Below, one piece after another: positions 29,004 to 38,876 of a DNA stretch of 64,000 nt. Below the pieces are notes generated by a model. It made no database searches, was not told the origin of the DNA, and saw nothing but the letters and a program-made list of their open reading frames with translations. The position numbers and the translations under genes are program-made. Numbering within the stretch: the stretch's first letter is position 1; each line of letters begins with the position of its first letter. The stretch spans positions 205,945 to 269,944 of the forward strand of contig JAPPFC010000017.1 of NCBI GenBank assembly GCA_028824015.1, in the 5' to 3' direction. Origin of the DNA: a bacterium (GTDB lineage Bacteria > Actinomycetota > Acidimicrobiia > Spongiisociales > ZC4RG35).

Positions 29004-30812
29004 TTAGTGGGCAGCCATCTCGGGCCTGAAATCCAACTCGTACAAAAGCTCGGACCCCGCCGACGCCGCGGTCTCCAGGGAAGCGGCTTCGGGGAGGAGT
29101 TGCTCGCAGTAGTAGCGGGCGGTTGCAACCTTCTGGCGCAGCCAGTCATCGTCCGCTCCGGCGCTCCCGATCCTCCGCAGAGCCGCCTGGGCGGACCGGA
29201 GCATCAGCCACCCGCCCATCACCGTCCCGAACATCGTCAGGTAGGGGTACGCGCCCCCCAGGGCGTCCTGGTAGTCGCCCCGGGCCAGGTGAGACCCCAG
29301 GGTGAGGCTGGATCGCCCGAGAGTCCGCACCGATCGGGCCAGTTCCTCGCCGGACTCCTGCAGTTCGGGAACGGTGGAGGCCTCGGCCGCGGTGACGCCC
29401 ACCTCCTCCAGCAGCTCCTTGACCGCCGCTCCCATACGCATGGGGAGCCGTCTCAGCACCAGGTCGATGGCCTGGATTCCGTTGGTTCCCTCATAGATCG
29501 GGCTGATGCGGGAGTCGCGGAAGAACTGGGCGGCGCCGGTCTCCTCGACGAATCCCATGCCGCCGTGGATCTGGATGCCCAGGGACGCCACCTCCACCCC
29601 CAGGTCGCTGCACCAGGCCTTGGCGACCGGCGTCAGGATGGAGACCAACTCCCCGGAGCGGGTCCGCTCCTCCTCGGTCTCGGCGTTGTGGGACCGGTCG
29701 ACGGTGGCCACGCAGTAGAAGAGGAGGGCCCTCATCGCTTCGATGCGGGCTCTCATGGTGGCCAGCATCCGGCGAACGTCCGGGTGTTCGACGATCAGGG
29801 ACTGGTGGCCTCTGGGAGCTCCCACCGCTCTCCCCTGGCGGCGCTCCCAGGAGAACTCCAACGCCTTCTGGTAGGCGCGCTCGGCAACCGCCAGCCCGCC
29901 CTGTCCGACGGCGATCCGCGCCGCGTTCATCATGGTGAACATCCGCGCCATGCCTCCCTGTTCGGGGCCCACCAGGTACCCGACCGCCCCGCCTCGCTCG
30001 CCGTAGGAGAGCATGCAGGTGGGGCTGCCGTGAATGCCCAGCTTGTGCTCCAGGGAGACGGTCCGGATGTCGTTCAGCTCACCGGGCTCCCCGTCGTCGT
30101 CTAACAGGCGCTTGGGAACTATGAAGAGGGAGATCCCCTTGGTGCCCGGTGCAGCGTCGGGGGTGCGCGCCAGGACGGTGTGGATGATGTTGCCCGCCAT
30201 GTCGTGGTCGCCCCAGGTGATGAAGATCTTGGTGCCGGTGATCCGGTAGGTCCCGTCCGCCTGGGGGATCGCCTTAGTGGTGAGAGCGCCGACATCGGAG
30301 CCGGCGTGGGGCTCGGTGAGGTTCATGGTGCCCGACCACTCTCCGGTGATGAGCTTGGACAGGTAGAGGCCCTTCTGCTCGGGGGAGCCGTGCATGTTCA
30401 GCAGGTGGACCGTCCCGGTGGTGAGGGTGGGGCACAGCGAGAAGGACAGACTCGAGGAGATCATCATCTCATCCACAGCAAACCCCACCGCCTGGGGCAT
30501 CCCCCCTCCGCCCCAGTCGGCGGGAAGCGAGATCGCCTGCCAGCCCGCCTCGACCAGCTTCCCGTAGGCCTCGGCGAACCCCGAGGGGGTCTTCACCGTC
30601 CCGTCCTCGGTGAGGACCGACCCTTCCTGATCTCCCACCGGGTTGAGAGGGGCCACCACTTCGGAGAAGAAGCGTCCGGCTTCTTCAAGCAGCACACCAA
30701 CGGTTGCCGGGTCGGCGTGCTGGTACCCGTCCAGCTTGGAGAGAGACTCCAGATCGACGATGTTCTCCAGCACGAAACCGATGTCGCGGAGGGGAGGCTG
30801 ATAAACGCTCAT
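29004..30812 (-). CDS. Acyl-CoA dehydrogenase (about 600 aa FadE-like)
   Basis: MNLTEPHAGSDVGALTTKA, GTKIFITWGDHDMA, QIHGGMGFVEETGAAQFFRDSRISPIYEGTNGIQA. Confidence 0.92.
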   Translation of the reverse strand: MSVYQPPLRDIGFVLENIVDLESLSKLDGYQHADPATVGVLLEEAGRFFSEVVAPLNPVGDQEGSVLTEDGTVKTPSGFAEAYGKLVEAGWQAISLPADWGGGGMPQAVGFAVDEMMISSSLSFSLCPTLTTGTVHLLNMHGSPEQKGLYLSKLITGEWSGTMNLTEPHAGSDVGALTTKAIPQADGTYRITGTKIFITWGDHDMAGNIIHTVLARTPDAAPGTKGISLFIVPKRLLDDDGEPGELNDIRTVSLEHKLGIHGSPTCMLSYGERGGAVGYLVGPEQGGMARMFTMMNAARIAVGQGGLAVAERAYQKALEFSWERRQGRAVGAPRGHQSLIVEHPDVRRMLATMRARIEAMRALLFYCVATVDRSHNAETEEERTRSGELVSILTPVAKAWCSDLGVEVASLGIQIHGGMGFVEETGAAQFFRDSRISPIYEGTNGIQAIDLVLRRLPMRMGAAVKELLEEVGVTAAEASTVPELQESGEELARSVRTLGRSSLTLGSHLARGDYQDALGGAYPYLTMFGTVMGGWLMLRSAQAALRRIGSAGADDDWLRQKVATARYYCEQLLPEAASLETAASAGSELLYELDFRPEMAAH

Positions 30813-31356
30813 CTGCAGTAACAGAGAATATCAAGACGCCGGCCCTTGCCTTAAAGCGGATTGGCGCCGGTGAACGAGCCCGGCCCTCCGACGGCAGCGG
30901 AAAAGGACGCGAATACCAACCGCCGGTCGCGAAGAATTGCACCCCCCGGCCATTGACCCTGTCGTGGTTCTTCGACACACTGTCTGGAGTCACAAACAAC
31001 CTCAGCCCGGGCCCGAGCTCGCCCGGAGGAGATCCGGAGGTCACAGTCCCCGAACCCCCCTCATCGGGGCTCGGCCCTCCGCGACTGGACGACGGCGGCG
31101 GTGGCGGGGGAGGGATACCCAAGACGGGGAGAGGGTCTCCGCGATTTTCGCGAGACAGTGATCAGTTTTCGCGAATTACCGACGTGGGTTTTCAGGGCAA
31201 TGCGGTGTTGCGGCTCCGGGCCGTCGGCCCAGGTCGCAAGGTCGACCGTTTTAGGGTCGGGCAGGCGGGAACCTGCCGAAACCTCAAGCGGGTCGGGACG
31301 GGGCGGGTCTATTCTTTGGACGAACTGGATTTTCCCACCGCCGCCCCCCGACTGCG

Positions 31357-33405
31357 ATGACCACCCGGACCGACCCTTCACACTTCATCAACCGGGAGCT
31401 TTCCTGGCTGGATTTCAACAGCAGGGTGCTCGCGCTGGCTGAGCAGGAGGAGACGCCGCTCCTGGAGAAAGTGCGGTTTCTCTCCATCTGGGCTTCGAAT
31501 CTCGATGACTTCTTCCAGATCAGGGTGGCCGGACTCAAGGAGCAGGTCGCCCACGGGGTGATGAGGAAGAGCCCTGACGGTCGCACCCCTGGCCAGCAAC
31601 TCTCCGCGATCCGCGCCGAGACCTCCGAGCAGTACCTCCGGGCTTCGAAGATCTTCTGTGATCTACTGGCGCCGGGCCTGGCCGAGGCGGACCTGGGCCT
31701 GAAGTCCTATTCCGACCTGGACGAGGAGGCGGTTGCCTATCTGGACCGCTATTTCCATGCCACGGTCTTCCCGGTGCTGACTCCCCTGGCGGTGGACCCT
31801 GCCCATCCCTTCCCTCACATTTCCAGTCTCTCCCTCAACCTGGCGGTCCACGTGCAGGAGGGCAGGAGCGGAGCGGTGAGATTCGCCCGGGTCAAGATTC
31901 CCCCGATCCTTCCCGCCTTCGTGCCCCTGCCCGACACCGGGTGGTTTGTCCCGCTCGATGAGTTGGTCGCCGCCAATCTTGACGAGCTCTTCCCCGGGAT
32001 GCGCATTCTTGACTACCACCTCTTCCGCGTCACCCGCAACGCTGACTTCGAGTTGGAGGAGGACGCGGGCGGCGACCTCCTGTCGGCGGTCGAGTCGGAG
32101 TTGACCCGGAGGCGGTTCGGCCGGGCGATCCGCCTGGAGGTGACCGGAACGATGAGCAGCGAGGCGCTCGACATGCTCATCAGGGAATTGCAGATATCCG
32201 AATCGGATGTGTACGTCATGGACGGGGTGCTGAACACGGCCGATCTGATGTTCATGGCCTCCCTTCCCCGGCCGGAGTTGAAGTACCGCCCCTGGACATG
32301 GGTGCCCCACCCCCGGTTGGCGGCGCGCATCAGTGACCACATGGACATCTTCGAGGTGATCCGCGAGGGGGACATCTTGGTGCACCACCCGTACGACTCG
32401 TTCGCCTCCTCCGTGGAGGAGTTCATAGTTCAGGCTGCCGCGGATCCCAACGTGCTGGCCATCAAGCAAACTCTGTATCGGACCGCCAGCGACAGCGTGA
32501 TCATGAACGCTCTCATGGAGGCGGCAACCCGGGGGAAGCAGGTCGTAGTGCTGGTGGAGTTGAAGGCCCGATTCGACGAGGACGCCAACATCACCTGGGC
32601 TCAGAGGCTCGAAGACGTGGGCGTGCATGTCGTCTACGGGGTGGTGGGCCTCAAGACCCACACCAAGATCGCCCTGGTGGTGAGGCGGGAGGGAGACGAG
32701 ATCCGCCGTTACTCCCACATCGGGACCGGCAACTACAACGAACAGACCGCCCGCATCTACGAGGACCTGGGGTTGTTCACCTGTGACGAGGCGGTGGGCG
32801 CCGACCTGAGCTTTTTGTTCAACTACCTGACCGGATACAGCCGCCACTCGGTGTACCAGAAGCTCCTGGTCTCGCCGATCTTCACCCGCCCTCGCATCCT
32901 GAACCTGATAGCCGAACAGGCTCACCCGGGGGGCCTGATAACCATGAAGATGAACTCCCTGGTGGATCCGGCGATGATCGAGGCCCTGTACGCCGCCTCG
33001 GCGGCCGGGGCGAAGATCGACCTGGTGGTCCGGGGCATTTGCTGTCTGGTGCCCGGCGTGGAGGGGTTGTCGGAGAACATAAGGGTGCGGTCCCTGGTCG
33101 GCAGGTACCTGGAGCACTCGCGGGTCTACCGGTTCGGCGGCCGGGAGAACCGGGTCTACTACATGGGGTCCGCCGACCTGATGCAACGCAACCTCGACCA
33201 CCGGGTCGAGGCCATGGCGCCCATCGAAGATCCCGATCTGCAGTTCCGCATCGACGAGATCTTCGAGGTGCTGATGGCCGACGACACTCTCTCCTGGGAA
33301 CTGGGGCCGGACGGGAAGTGGACCAAGGTGGCGGACCGGCAGGGTCTGAGCACCCACGTCGAGCTGCAGGACCTGGCCGAAGCCAGGGCTCAGGCCCGGT
33401 TCTGA
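31357..33405 (+). CDS. ppk1: Polyphosphate kinase 1
   Basis: FINRELSWLDFNSRVLALA; KQTLYRTASDS; SHIGTGNYNEQTARIYEDLGL; DLMQRNLDHRVE. Confidence 0.96.
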   Translation: MTTRTDPSHFINRELSWLDFNSRVLALAEQEETPLLEKVRFLSIWASNLDDFFQIRVAGLKEQVAHGVMRKSPDGRTPGQQLSAIRAETSEQYLRASKIFCDLLAPGLAEADLGLKSYSDLDEEAVAYLDRYFHATVFPVLTPLAVDPAHPFPHISSLSLNLAVHVQEGRSGAVRFARVKIPPILPAFVPLPDTGWFVPLDELVAANLDELFPGMRILDYHLFRVTRNADFELEEDAGGDLLSAVESELTRRRFGRAIRLEVTGTMSSEALDMLIRELQISESDVYVMDGVLNTADLMFMASLPRPELKYRPWTWVPHPRLAARISDHMDIFEVIREGDILVHHPYDSFASSVEEFIVQAAADPNVLAIKQTLYRTASDSVIMNALMEAATRGKQVVVLVELKARFDEDANITWAQRLEDVGVHVVYGVVGLKTHTKIALVVRREGDEIRRYSHIGTGNYNEQTARIYEDLGLFTCDEAVGADLSFLFNYLTGYSRHSVYQKLLVSPIFTRPRILNLIAEQAHPGGLITMKMNSLVDPAMIEALYAASAAGAKIDLVVRGICCLVPGVEGLSENIRVRSLVGRYLEHSRVYRFGGRENRVYYMGSADLMQRNLDHRVEAMAPIEDPDLQFRIDEIFEVLMADDTLSWELGPDGKWTKVADRQGLSTHVELQDLAEARAQARF

Positions 33406-33430
33406 GAGCCGACGGGAACTAACCCCAAGA

Positions 33431-33474
33431 ATTCACATTCCGTTCGCATAAACCTGGATCTGTGTTCATTCGGC
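33431..33474 (+). promoter_or_regulatory. Candidate PHO box (11-nt-period direct repeats) upstream of pstS
   Basis: attcacattcc / gttcgcataaa / cctggatctgt / gttcattcggc; units 1, 2 and 4 resemble GTTCA-type PhoP repeats; -10-like catatg at 33491. Confidence 0.6.
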
Positions 33475-33576
33475 TCTCTTAGCGTGAGCGCATATGGGTG
33501 GGACCTGCGCCCGAGAGATGCCTTGCCCTCCCGCGGGTCGTGAACGTGTTCTCGAGTTCAGGAGTTCAGATATCAG

Positions 33577-34635
33577 ATGAACTTTGCCAACAGACATCTT
33601 CTTCGCTGGGGAGCAGCGCTGTCGGCCCTGCTTTTGTTAGCAGCGGCCTGCGGGGGAGATGATGACCGCGATGCTCCCGCAACCACCGCGGCGCCCGCCA
33701 ACGGCGACGCTCCGGCGCCCGAGGGACTGTCGGGTTCTATCGAGGTGTCCGGTTCTTCGACGGTGGAGCCGATCACGGCTCTGGTGGCCGAGAAGTTCAA
33801 TTCGGCCAATCCTGGGGTGGGGATCTCGGTTGAGGGTCCCGGTACCGGTGATGGTTTCCAGCGGTTCTGCGCCGGTGAGACCGATATCTCGGATGCTTCC
33901 CGACCCATCAAGGACTCGGAGGCTGAGGCCTGTGCCGAGGCGGGTGTCGAGTGGGTCGAGCTGAAGGTGGCTTTCGACGGTATCAGTGTTTTGACCTCTC
34001 CTGAGAACGATGCTGTGAGTTGTCTGGACACCGGTGACTTGTATGCGCTGGCGGGTGCTGAATCGGAGGGCTTCAGTTCTTGGTCGGACGCCAACGGCCT
34101 GGCTGCGGAGTTGGCGGCGGCTGGTTTGGGCGGTTCGGGCGCTCCGTATCCGGATGCTCCGTTGGTGATCACCGCTCCCGGTGAGGAGTCGGGCACCTTC
34201 GACGCTTTCGTGGAGTTGGCGTTGGAGGACATCACCGAGGAGCGTGGTCAGGATGAGCCGACCCGCGTCGACTATCAGGCTTCTGCGAATGACAATGTGA
34301 TCGTGGACAACGTCAGTTCCAACCCGACTTCTTTCGGTTGGGTGGGTTTTGCGTTCTTTGCCGAGAACAGTTCGGTGTTGAAGGCGATCGAGGTTGACGG
34401 TGGCGACGGTTGCGTGACTCCTTCGATCGATTCGATCGCCGACGGGTCATATCCGCTGTCGCGTCCTCTGTTCATCTATGTCTCGTTGAGCCGTATGACC
34501 GATAACCCGGCGTTGGGTCCGTTCGTGGACTTCTACCTGGGCGACGGCCTCTCCTCGGTCGCCGAAGCAGGCTACGTGACCCTTCCCGACGACGAGGTCT
34601 CCGCGACCAAGGCCGCCTGGGCGGGCGCCGGATAG
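33577..34635 (+). CDS. pstS: Phosphate ABC transporter substrate-binding lipoprotein
   Basis: LLLLAAACGGDD lipobox; ISVEGPGTGDGFQRFCAGETDISDASRPI. Confidence 0.94.
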   Translation: MNFANRHLLRWGAALSALLLLAAACGGDDDRDAPATTAAPANGDAPAPEGLSGSIEVSGSSTVEPITALVAEKFNSANPGVGISVEGPGTGDGFQRFCAGETDISDASRPIKDSEAEACAEAGVEWVELKVAFDGISVLTSPENDAVSCLDTGDLYALAGAESEGFSSWSDANGLAAELAAAGLGGSGAPYPDAPLVITAPGEESGTFDAFVELALEDITEERGQDEPTRVDYQASANDNVIVDNVSSNPTSFGWVGFAFFAENSSVLKAIEVDGGDGCVTPSIDSIADGSYPLSRPLFIYVSLSRMTDNPALGPFVDFYLGDGLSSVAEAGYVTLPDDEVSATKAAWAGAG

Positions 34636-34670
34636 GGTTTCGGACCGGATCCAAGCAAGCAGGAAGGAAC

Positions 34671-35612
34671 ATGCTCGACACCTCGGCCTCGTTGGATCTC
34701 TCCGGTGATCCGCGCCGGTTGCGCCGGGAGCGCAACGTGCGTTGGCTTTTCCTGTCGGCCGCCGTCTTCACGATCCTGGTGAGCATCGCCATCGTGCTCA
34801 GCCTGGTCGGGGAGGCGGTGGCCTTCCTGCAGAGTATCGCCGCGGAGATCGACGAAGGCCTGGGTGCCCTCATCGCCGACGGTTGGTTCCCGCGCAGGGA
34901 CCGGTTCGACCTACGAACCATCATCTGGCACACCCTGGCGGTCTCGATCATCGCCATGGCGGTGGCCACTCCCCTGGGCCTGGGCGCGGCGGTCTACCTG
35001 AGCGAGTACGCCAAAGCGGGGGTGAGACGGGTTCTGAAGCCGGTGTTGGAGATCCTGGCGGGAATCCCCAGTGTGGTTCTGGGGTATTTCGCCCTCCGCT
35101 TCATCACTCCCGACATCCTCCGCAACATCTGGGACACCACCCAGCAGTCCAACCTGATGGCGGCTGGGATAGGGGTGGGGATACTGATAATTCCCCTCGT
35201 GTCGTCGGTCTCCGAGGACGCCATGCAGGCCGTGCCGAGAGACCTTCGGGAGGCCTCCTACGGTTTGGGCGCCAAGAAGTGGCACACCTCCATGCGAGTG
35301 GTGTTCCCGGCGGCCCTCTCGGGGATCGTCGCCGCTCTGATCCTGGGCCTGTCCCGGGCAATTGGAGAGACCATGGTGGTGGCCATCGTCGCCGGCGCCA
35401 CCGGAGGCTCGCTCCTCCAACTCAATCCCCTCAACGGCGGCCAGACCATGACCGGCGCCATGGCTTCGCTGGCCATCGGCTCCGACCAGGTGGCAGGAGG
35501 GGTGGCGGCCTTCCAGAGCCTCTTTTTCGTGGGGTTGTTGCTGTTTTTGATGACCCTGGTACTCAACATCGGGAGCGAGCGCCTGGTGCGTCGTTTCCGC
35601 CAGAGGTACTGA
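34671..35612 (+). CDS. pstC: Phosphate ABC transporter permease
   Basis: TM protein; EILAGIPSVVLGYFALRFITP, GATGGSLLQLNPLNGGQTMTGAMAS. Confidence 0.94.
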   Translation: MLDTSASLDLSGDPRRLRRERNVRWLFLSAAVFTILVSIAIVLSLVGEAVAFLQSIAAEIDEGLGALIADGWFPRRDRFDLRTIIWHTLAVSIIAMAVATPLGLGAAVYLSEYAKAGVRRVLKPVLEILAGIPSVVLGYFALRFITPDILRNIWDTTQQSNLMAAGIGVGILIIPLVSSVSEDAMQAVPRDLREASYGLGAKKWHTSMRVVFPAALSGIVAALILGLSRAIGETMVVAIVAGATGGSLLQLNPLNGGQTMTGAMASLAIGSDQVAGGVAAFQSLFFVGLLLFLMTLVLNIGSERLVRRFRQRY

Positions 35613-35631
35613 GGATGGTGGAGGAATACGA

Positions 35632-36594
35632 GTGACCGCCCGCACCATGGGCACACCCGTCACCCAGGAGATGATCCGCCGTGCGCTGGAGGGCCGCAAG
35701 GTCAACATCATCAATCCACTGGTCGCTCTCCTGCTTTTGATCTCCCTCCTGGCGTCGCTGGCCATCCTGGTTGTGCTCCTGTGGGATGTGGTGGCCAAGT
35801 CGATGCCCGTCTGGCAGGAGCGGGGGTGGTCGGTGATCACCAACGACCTCTCGCCGCGGCCGGCGGAGACGGGGATGATCCAGGGCATTTTCGGGTCGGT
35901 GATGCTGACCGTGATCGTGGTGGTGCTCTCCTTCCCCCTGGGGGTGGCCGCCGCCATATACCTCGAGGAGTATGCCCGCGACACCAGGCTCACCCGGCTG
36001 CTGGTGGCCAATATCCGGAACCTGGCCGGGGTCCCCTCGATCGTCTACGGCCTGTTGGGTCTGAGCGTCTTCGTGAAACTCATCCTGGAGGGAATGGTGG
36101 GACAGGTCAGCGGTCGCACGCTGATCGCCGGAGGGCTCACCCTCTCGATGCTGGTGCTCTCGATAATGGTGATAACCACCCAGGAGGCGCTCCGGGCTGT
36201 TCCTCTCGCCATACGGGAGGCGTCCTTCGGCGTGGGCGCCACACCCTGGCAGACCATCCGCCACCATGTGCTGCCCGTGGCCAGCCCGGCGATCTTCACC
36301 GGTTCGGTGCTGACCCTGGCCCGCGCCTTCGGGGAGTCTGCGCCGTTGCTCCTGGCGGGCGCGGTGCTCTCCACCTTCTTCGCAGCGCCGGAGGGAACGC
36401 CGATAACCGACCTCGTCCTGGGAGAGAAATACACTGCGCTACCTATCATCATCTACAACTGGTCACGCCAGCCCCAGCAGGAATATGTCGCTTTGACGGC
36501 GGCCGCCATCGTGGCGCTGCTGGTGATCCTGCTGGTGGTCAACGCCGGGACGATACTGGCTAGGGACGCGTTGGAGCGGCGCAATCGGATGTGA
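35632..36594 (+). CDS. pstA: Phosphate ABC transporter permease
   Basis: NLAGVPSIVYGLLGLSVFV; TLTLARAFGESAPLLLAGA-like region; GTG start. Confidence 0.93.
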   Translation: MTARTMGTPVTQEMIRRALEGRKVNIINPLVALLLLISLLASLAILVVLLWDVVAKSMPVWQERGWSVITNDLSPRPAETGMIQGIFGSVMLTVIVVVLSFPLGVAAAIYLEEYARDTRLTRLLVANIRNLAGVPSIVYGLLGLSVFVKLILEGMVGQVSGRTLIAGGLTLSMLVLSIMVITTQEALRAVPLAIREASFGVGATPWQTIRHHVLPVASPAIFTGSVLTLARAFGESAPLLLAGAVLSTFFAAPEGTPITDLVLGEKYTALPIIIYNWSRQPQQEYVALTAAAIVALLVILLVVNAGTILARDALERRNRM

Positions 36595-36625
36595 GAACCA
36601 ATAACCGAACCTTGAAGGAGAAAGT

Positions 36626-37492
36626 GTGTCAATTCGCCTTGAATCGGGTCCCGTCGTGGTAGGCAGAGCGGTCTCCACCGGTGCGGCTTCGCCTTCCCCC
36701 GCCTCGCCAGAGACGGCTCCCGTCATCTTCGACATCAAGGGTTTGAATGTCTATTACCGGGACTTTCACGCCGTGGCGGATACTGACCTCGACATTCATC
36801 GCAACGAGATAACCGCGTTGATCGGCCCGTCAGGTTGCGGCAAGTCCACCGTTCTTCGCTGTTTCAACAGGATGAACGACCTGATCGACGGAGCGCGGGT
36901 GGAGGGCAGGGTTCTCTATCACGGGATCGATCTTTACGGGCCGGCAGTTGACGCCGTCGAGGTTCGCCGACGGATCGGGATGGTGTTCCAGAAGCCGAAT
37001 CCCTTCCCCAAGTCCGTGTACGAGAACATCGTGTTCGGCCCGAAGGTGGCCGGATGGAAGGGCAACCTGGACGACCTGGTCGAGGAGTCCCTGCGTCGGG
37101 CCGCCCTGTGGGACGAGGTCAAGGACAAACTGGATGGCTCCGCACTTGACCTGAGCGGAGGCCAGCAGCAGAGACTGTGCATCGCCCGGGCGATCGCCAC
37201 CAGCCCGGATGTGGTTCTCATGGACGAGCCCTGCTCGGCGTTGGACCCCATCGCCACTTACCGTATAGAGAGTCTTATGAGGGAATTGAAGGAGCAATAC
37301 ACCATCGTGGTGGTCACCCACAACATGCAGCAGGCCGCCCGGGTGAGCGATCGAACGGCGTTCTTCTCGGTGGACGTGGGGGAGGAGGGCCAACGCACCG
37401 GCCGATTGGTGGAGTACGACGCCACCGATCAGGTGTTCACCGCTCCTTCCCTGAAGGAGACCGAGGACTACATCACCGGGAGGTTCGGATGA
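36626..37492 (+). CDS. pstB: Phosphate ABC transporter ATP-binding protein
   Basis: [57 protein letters not shown]. Confidence 0.96.
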   Translation: MSIRLESGPVVVGRAVSTGAASPSPASPETAPVIFDIKGLNVYYRDFHAVADTDLDIHRNEITALIGPSGCGKSTVLRCFNRMNDLIDGARVEGRVLYHGIDLYGPAVDAVEVRRRIGMVFQKPNPFPKSVYENIVFGPKVAGWKGNLDDLVEESLRRAALWDEVKDKLDGSALDLSGGQQQRLCIARAIATSPDVVLMDEPCSALDPIATYRIESLMRELKEQYTIVVVTHNMQQAARVSDRTAFFSVDVGEEGQRTGRLVEYDATDQVFTAPSLKETEDYITGRFG

Positions 37493-38163
37493 CCACCGAC
37501 CAGCGCCCTGAGTTCCACGCCGCCCTGAACAGCCTCGAGGAGACCACCATGGACATGGCCGACCGGGTGGAGAAGATGGTGGGCATGGCGGTGAGGTCGC
37601 TTGTGACGTCCGACAATTCCCTGGTCACCGAGGTGATCTCCTCCGACGACAAGGTCGACGAACTCTACATGGACATCCGGAGCAGATGGATGCAGATCAT
37701 GGCCCGCCAACAGCCCATGGGCCGAGACCTGAGAATGATGGCCGCCATCCTGGAACTCAACAACACCCTGGAGCGCATGGGCGATCAGGCGGTGAATATC
37801 GCTCGCATAGCGCGGGCCACCGCCGGACTGCCCCGTGAGGAGACCATCCTGGCCAAGCTGGTGGAGATGGGCGACTTGGTGAAGCCGATGATCCGCACCT
37901 CCATCGACTGCTTCGTACGCCGGGACGCCGACGAGTGCCTTTTGCTCCCGGCCATGGACGTTCCCGTCGATGTTCTCAACCGCGGCATGTGGAAGCATGT
38001 GGTGGAATGCGGGCACGACCAGCCGCTCCTGGAGTGGGCCACCCGCATGGTGCTGGTCTCCCGGGCGCTGGAGAGGGTCGGCGACCAGGCGGTGGACATC
38101 GGCGAGCAGGTGGCCTTCCTGATGACCGGAGATCACCACGAATTCACCCGGTACACCGGATAA
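37489..38163 (+). CDS. phoU: Phosphate-specific transport accessory protein
   Basis: ATG at 37489; [42 protein letters not shown]. Confidence 0.93.
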   Translation: MTTDQRPEFHAALNSLEETTMDMADRVEKMVGMAVRSLVTSDNSLVTEVISSDDKVDELYMDIRSRWMQIMARQQPMGRDLRMMAAILELNNTLERMGDQAVNIARIARATAGLPREETILAKLVEMGDLVKPMIRTSIDCFVRRDADECLLLPAMDVPVDVLNRGMWKHVVECGHDQPLLEWATRMVLVSRALERVGDQAVDIGEQVAFLMTGDHHEFTRYTG

Positions 38164-38876
38164 TGTCCCGGGTCCCCGAGGCGACCCATCGGGTGCTGGT
38201 CGTGGAGGACGAGCCTGCCATCTCCGAGTCGATCTCCTATGCGCTGGAAACCGAGGGAATGGTGGTGGAGGCGGCCTACACCTTCTCCGAGGCGCTGTCG
38301 CGGGTGCGCACTCGCCCCCCCTCGCTGGTCCTCTTGGACGTGATGCTTCCCGGCGGCTCCGGCCTGGACATCTGCCGGGAGATCCGGTCCTTCTCCGACG
38401 TGCCCATCATCGTGCTTTCCGCCCGCGACGCCGAGTCCGACAAGGTCGCCGGCCTGGAGTTGGGCGCCGACGACTACGTGACCAAGCCCTTCTCCATGCG
38501 GGAGTTGATCGCCCGGGTCCGCTCCCACATCCGGCGGGCGGCCCGCACCGGGCAGATGTCGGAAACCAACGAGGTGCTCCGGGGCGGGCCGGTGGAGTTG
38601 GACGTGGACGCCCACGAGACCAGGGTCCGGGGAGAGGCGGTCACCCTGCGACCCAAGGAATTCGACCTCTTGGAGACGCTCATGCGTCGCCAGGGCCGGT
38701 TGGTGACCCGGGAGACACTGCTGAGCGAGGTCTGGGGCTCCTCCTTCTATGGAGACTCCAGAACCCTGGACGTCCATGTCAAGCGACTCCGGCACAAGAT
38801 CGAGGAGGATTACTCCAAGCCCCGCTACCTGGTGACTGTTCGGGGCCTCGGCTACAAGTTCGTCGATGCGTCCTGA
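38163..38876 (+). CDS. OmpR-family response regulator (PhoP/PhoB/RegX3-like)
   Basis: Receiver LLDVMLPGGSGLDICREIR; winged-helix LRPKEFDLLETLMRRQGRLVTRE...RTLDVHVKRLRHKIE. Confidence 0.93.
   Translation: MSRVPEATHRVLVVEDEPAISESISYALETEGMVVEAAYTFSEALSRVRTRPPSLVLLDVMLPGGSGLDICREIRSFSDVPIIVLSARDAESDKVAGLELGADDYVTKPFSMRELIARVRSHIRRAARTGQMSETNEVLRGGPVELDVDAHETRVRGEAVTLRPKEFDLLETLMRRQGRLVTRETLLSEVWGSSFYGDSRTLDVHVKRLRHKIEEDYSKPRYLVTVRGLGYKFVDAS

Noticed and set aside
28446-30104. 552-aa plus-strand ORF opposite fabF, VOC and acyl-CoA dehydrogenase
   Set aside because: Antisense to three recognised genes; low-complexity G/H/R composition with no domain.
30704-31360. 218-aa plus-strand ORF in the acyl-CoA dehydrogenase/ppk1 gap
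   Set aside because: Basic, Pro/Gly-rich, overlaps the divergent intergenic region and the 3' antisense of another gene; no coding signature.
31663-33357. 564-aa minus-strand ORF
   Set aside because: Antisense shadow of ppk1.
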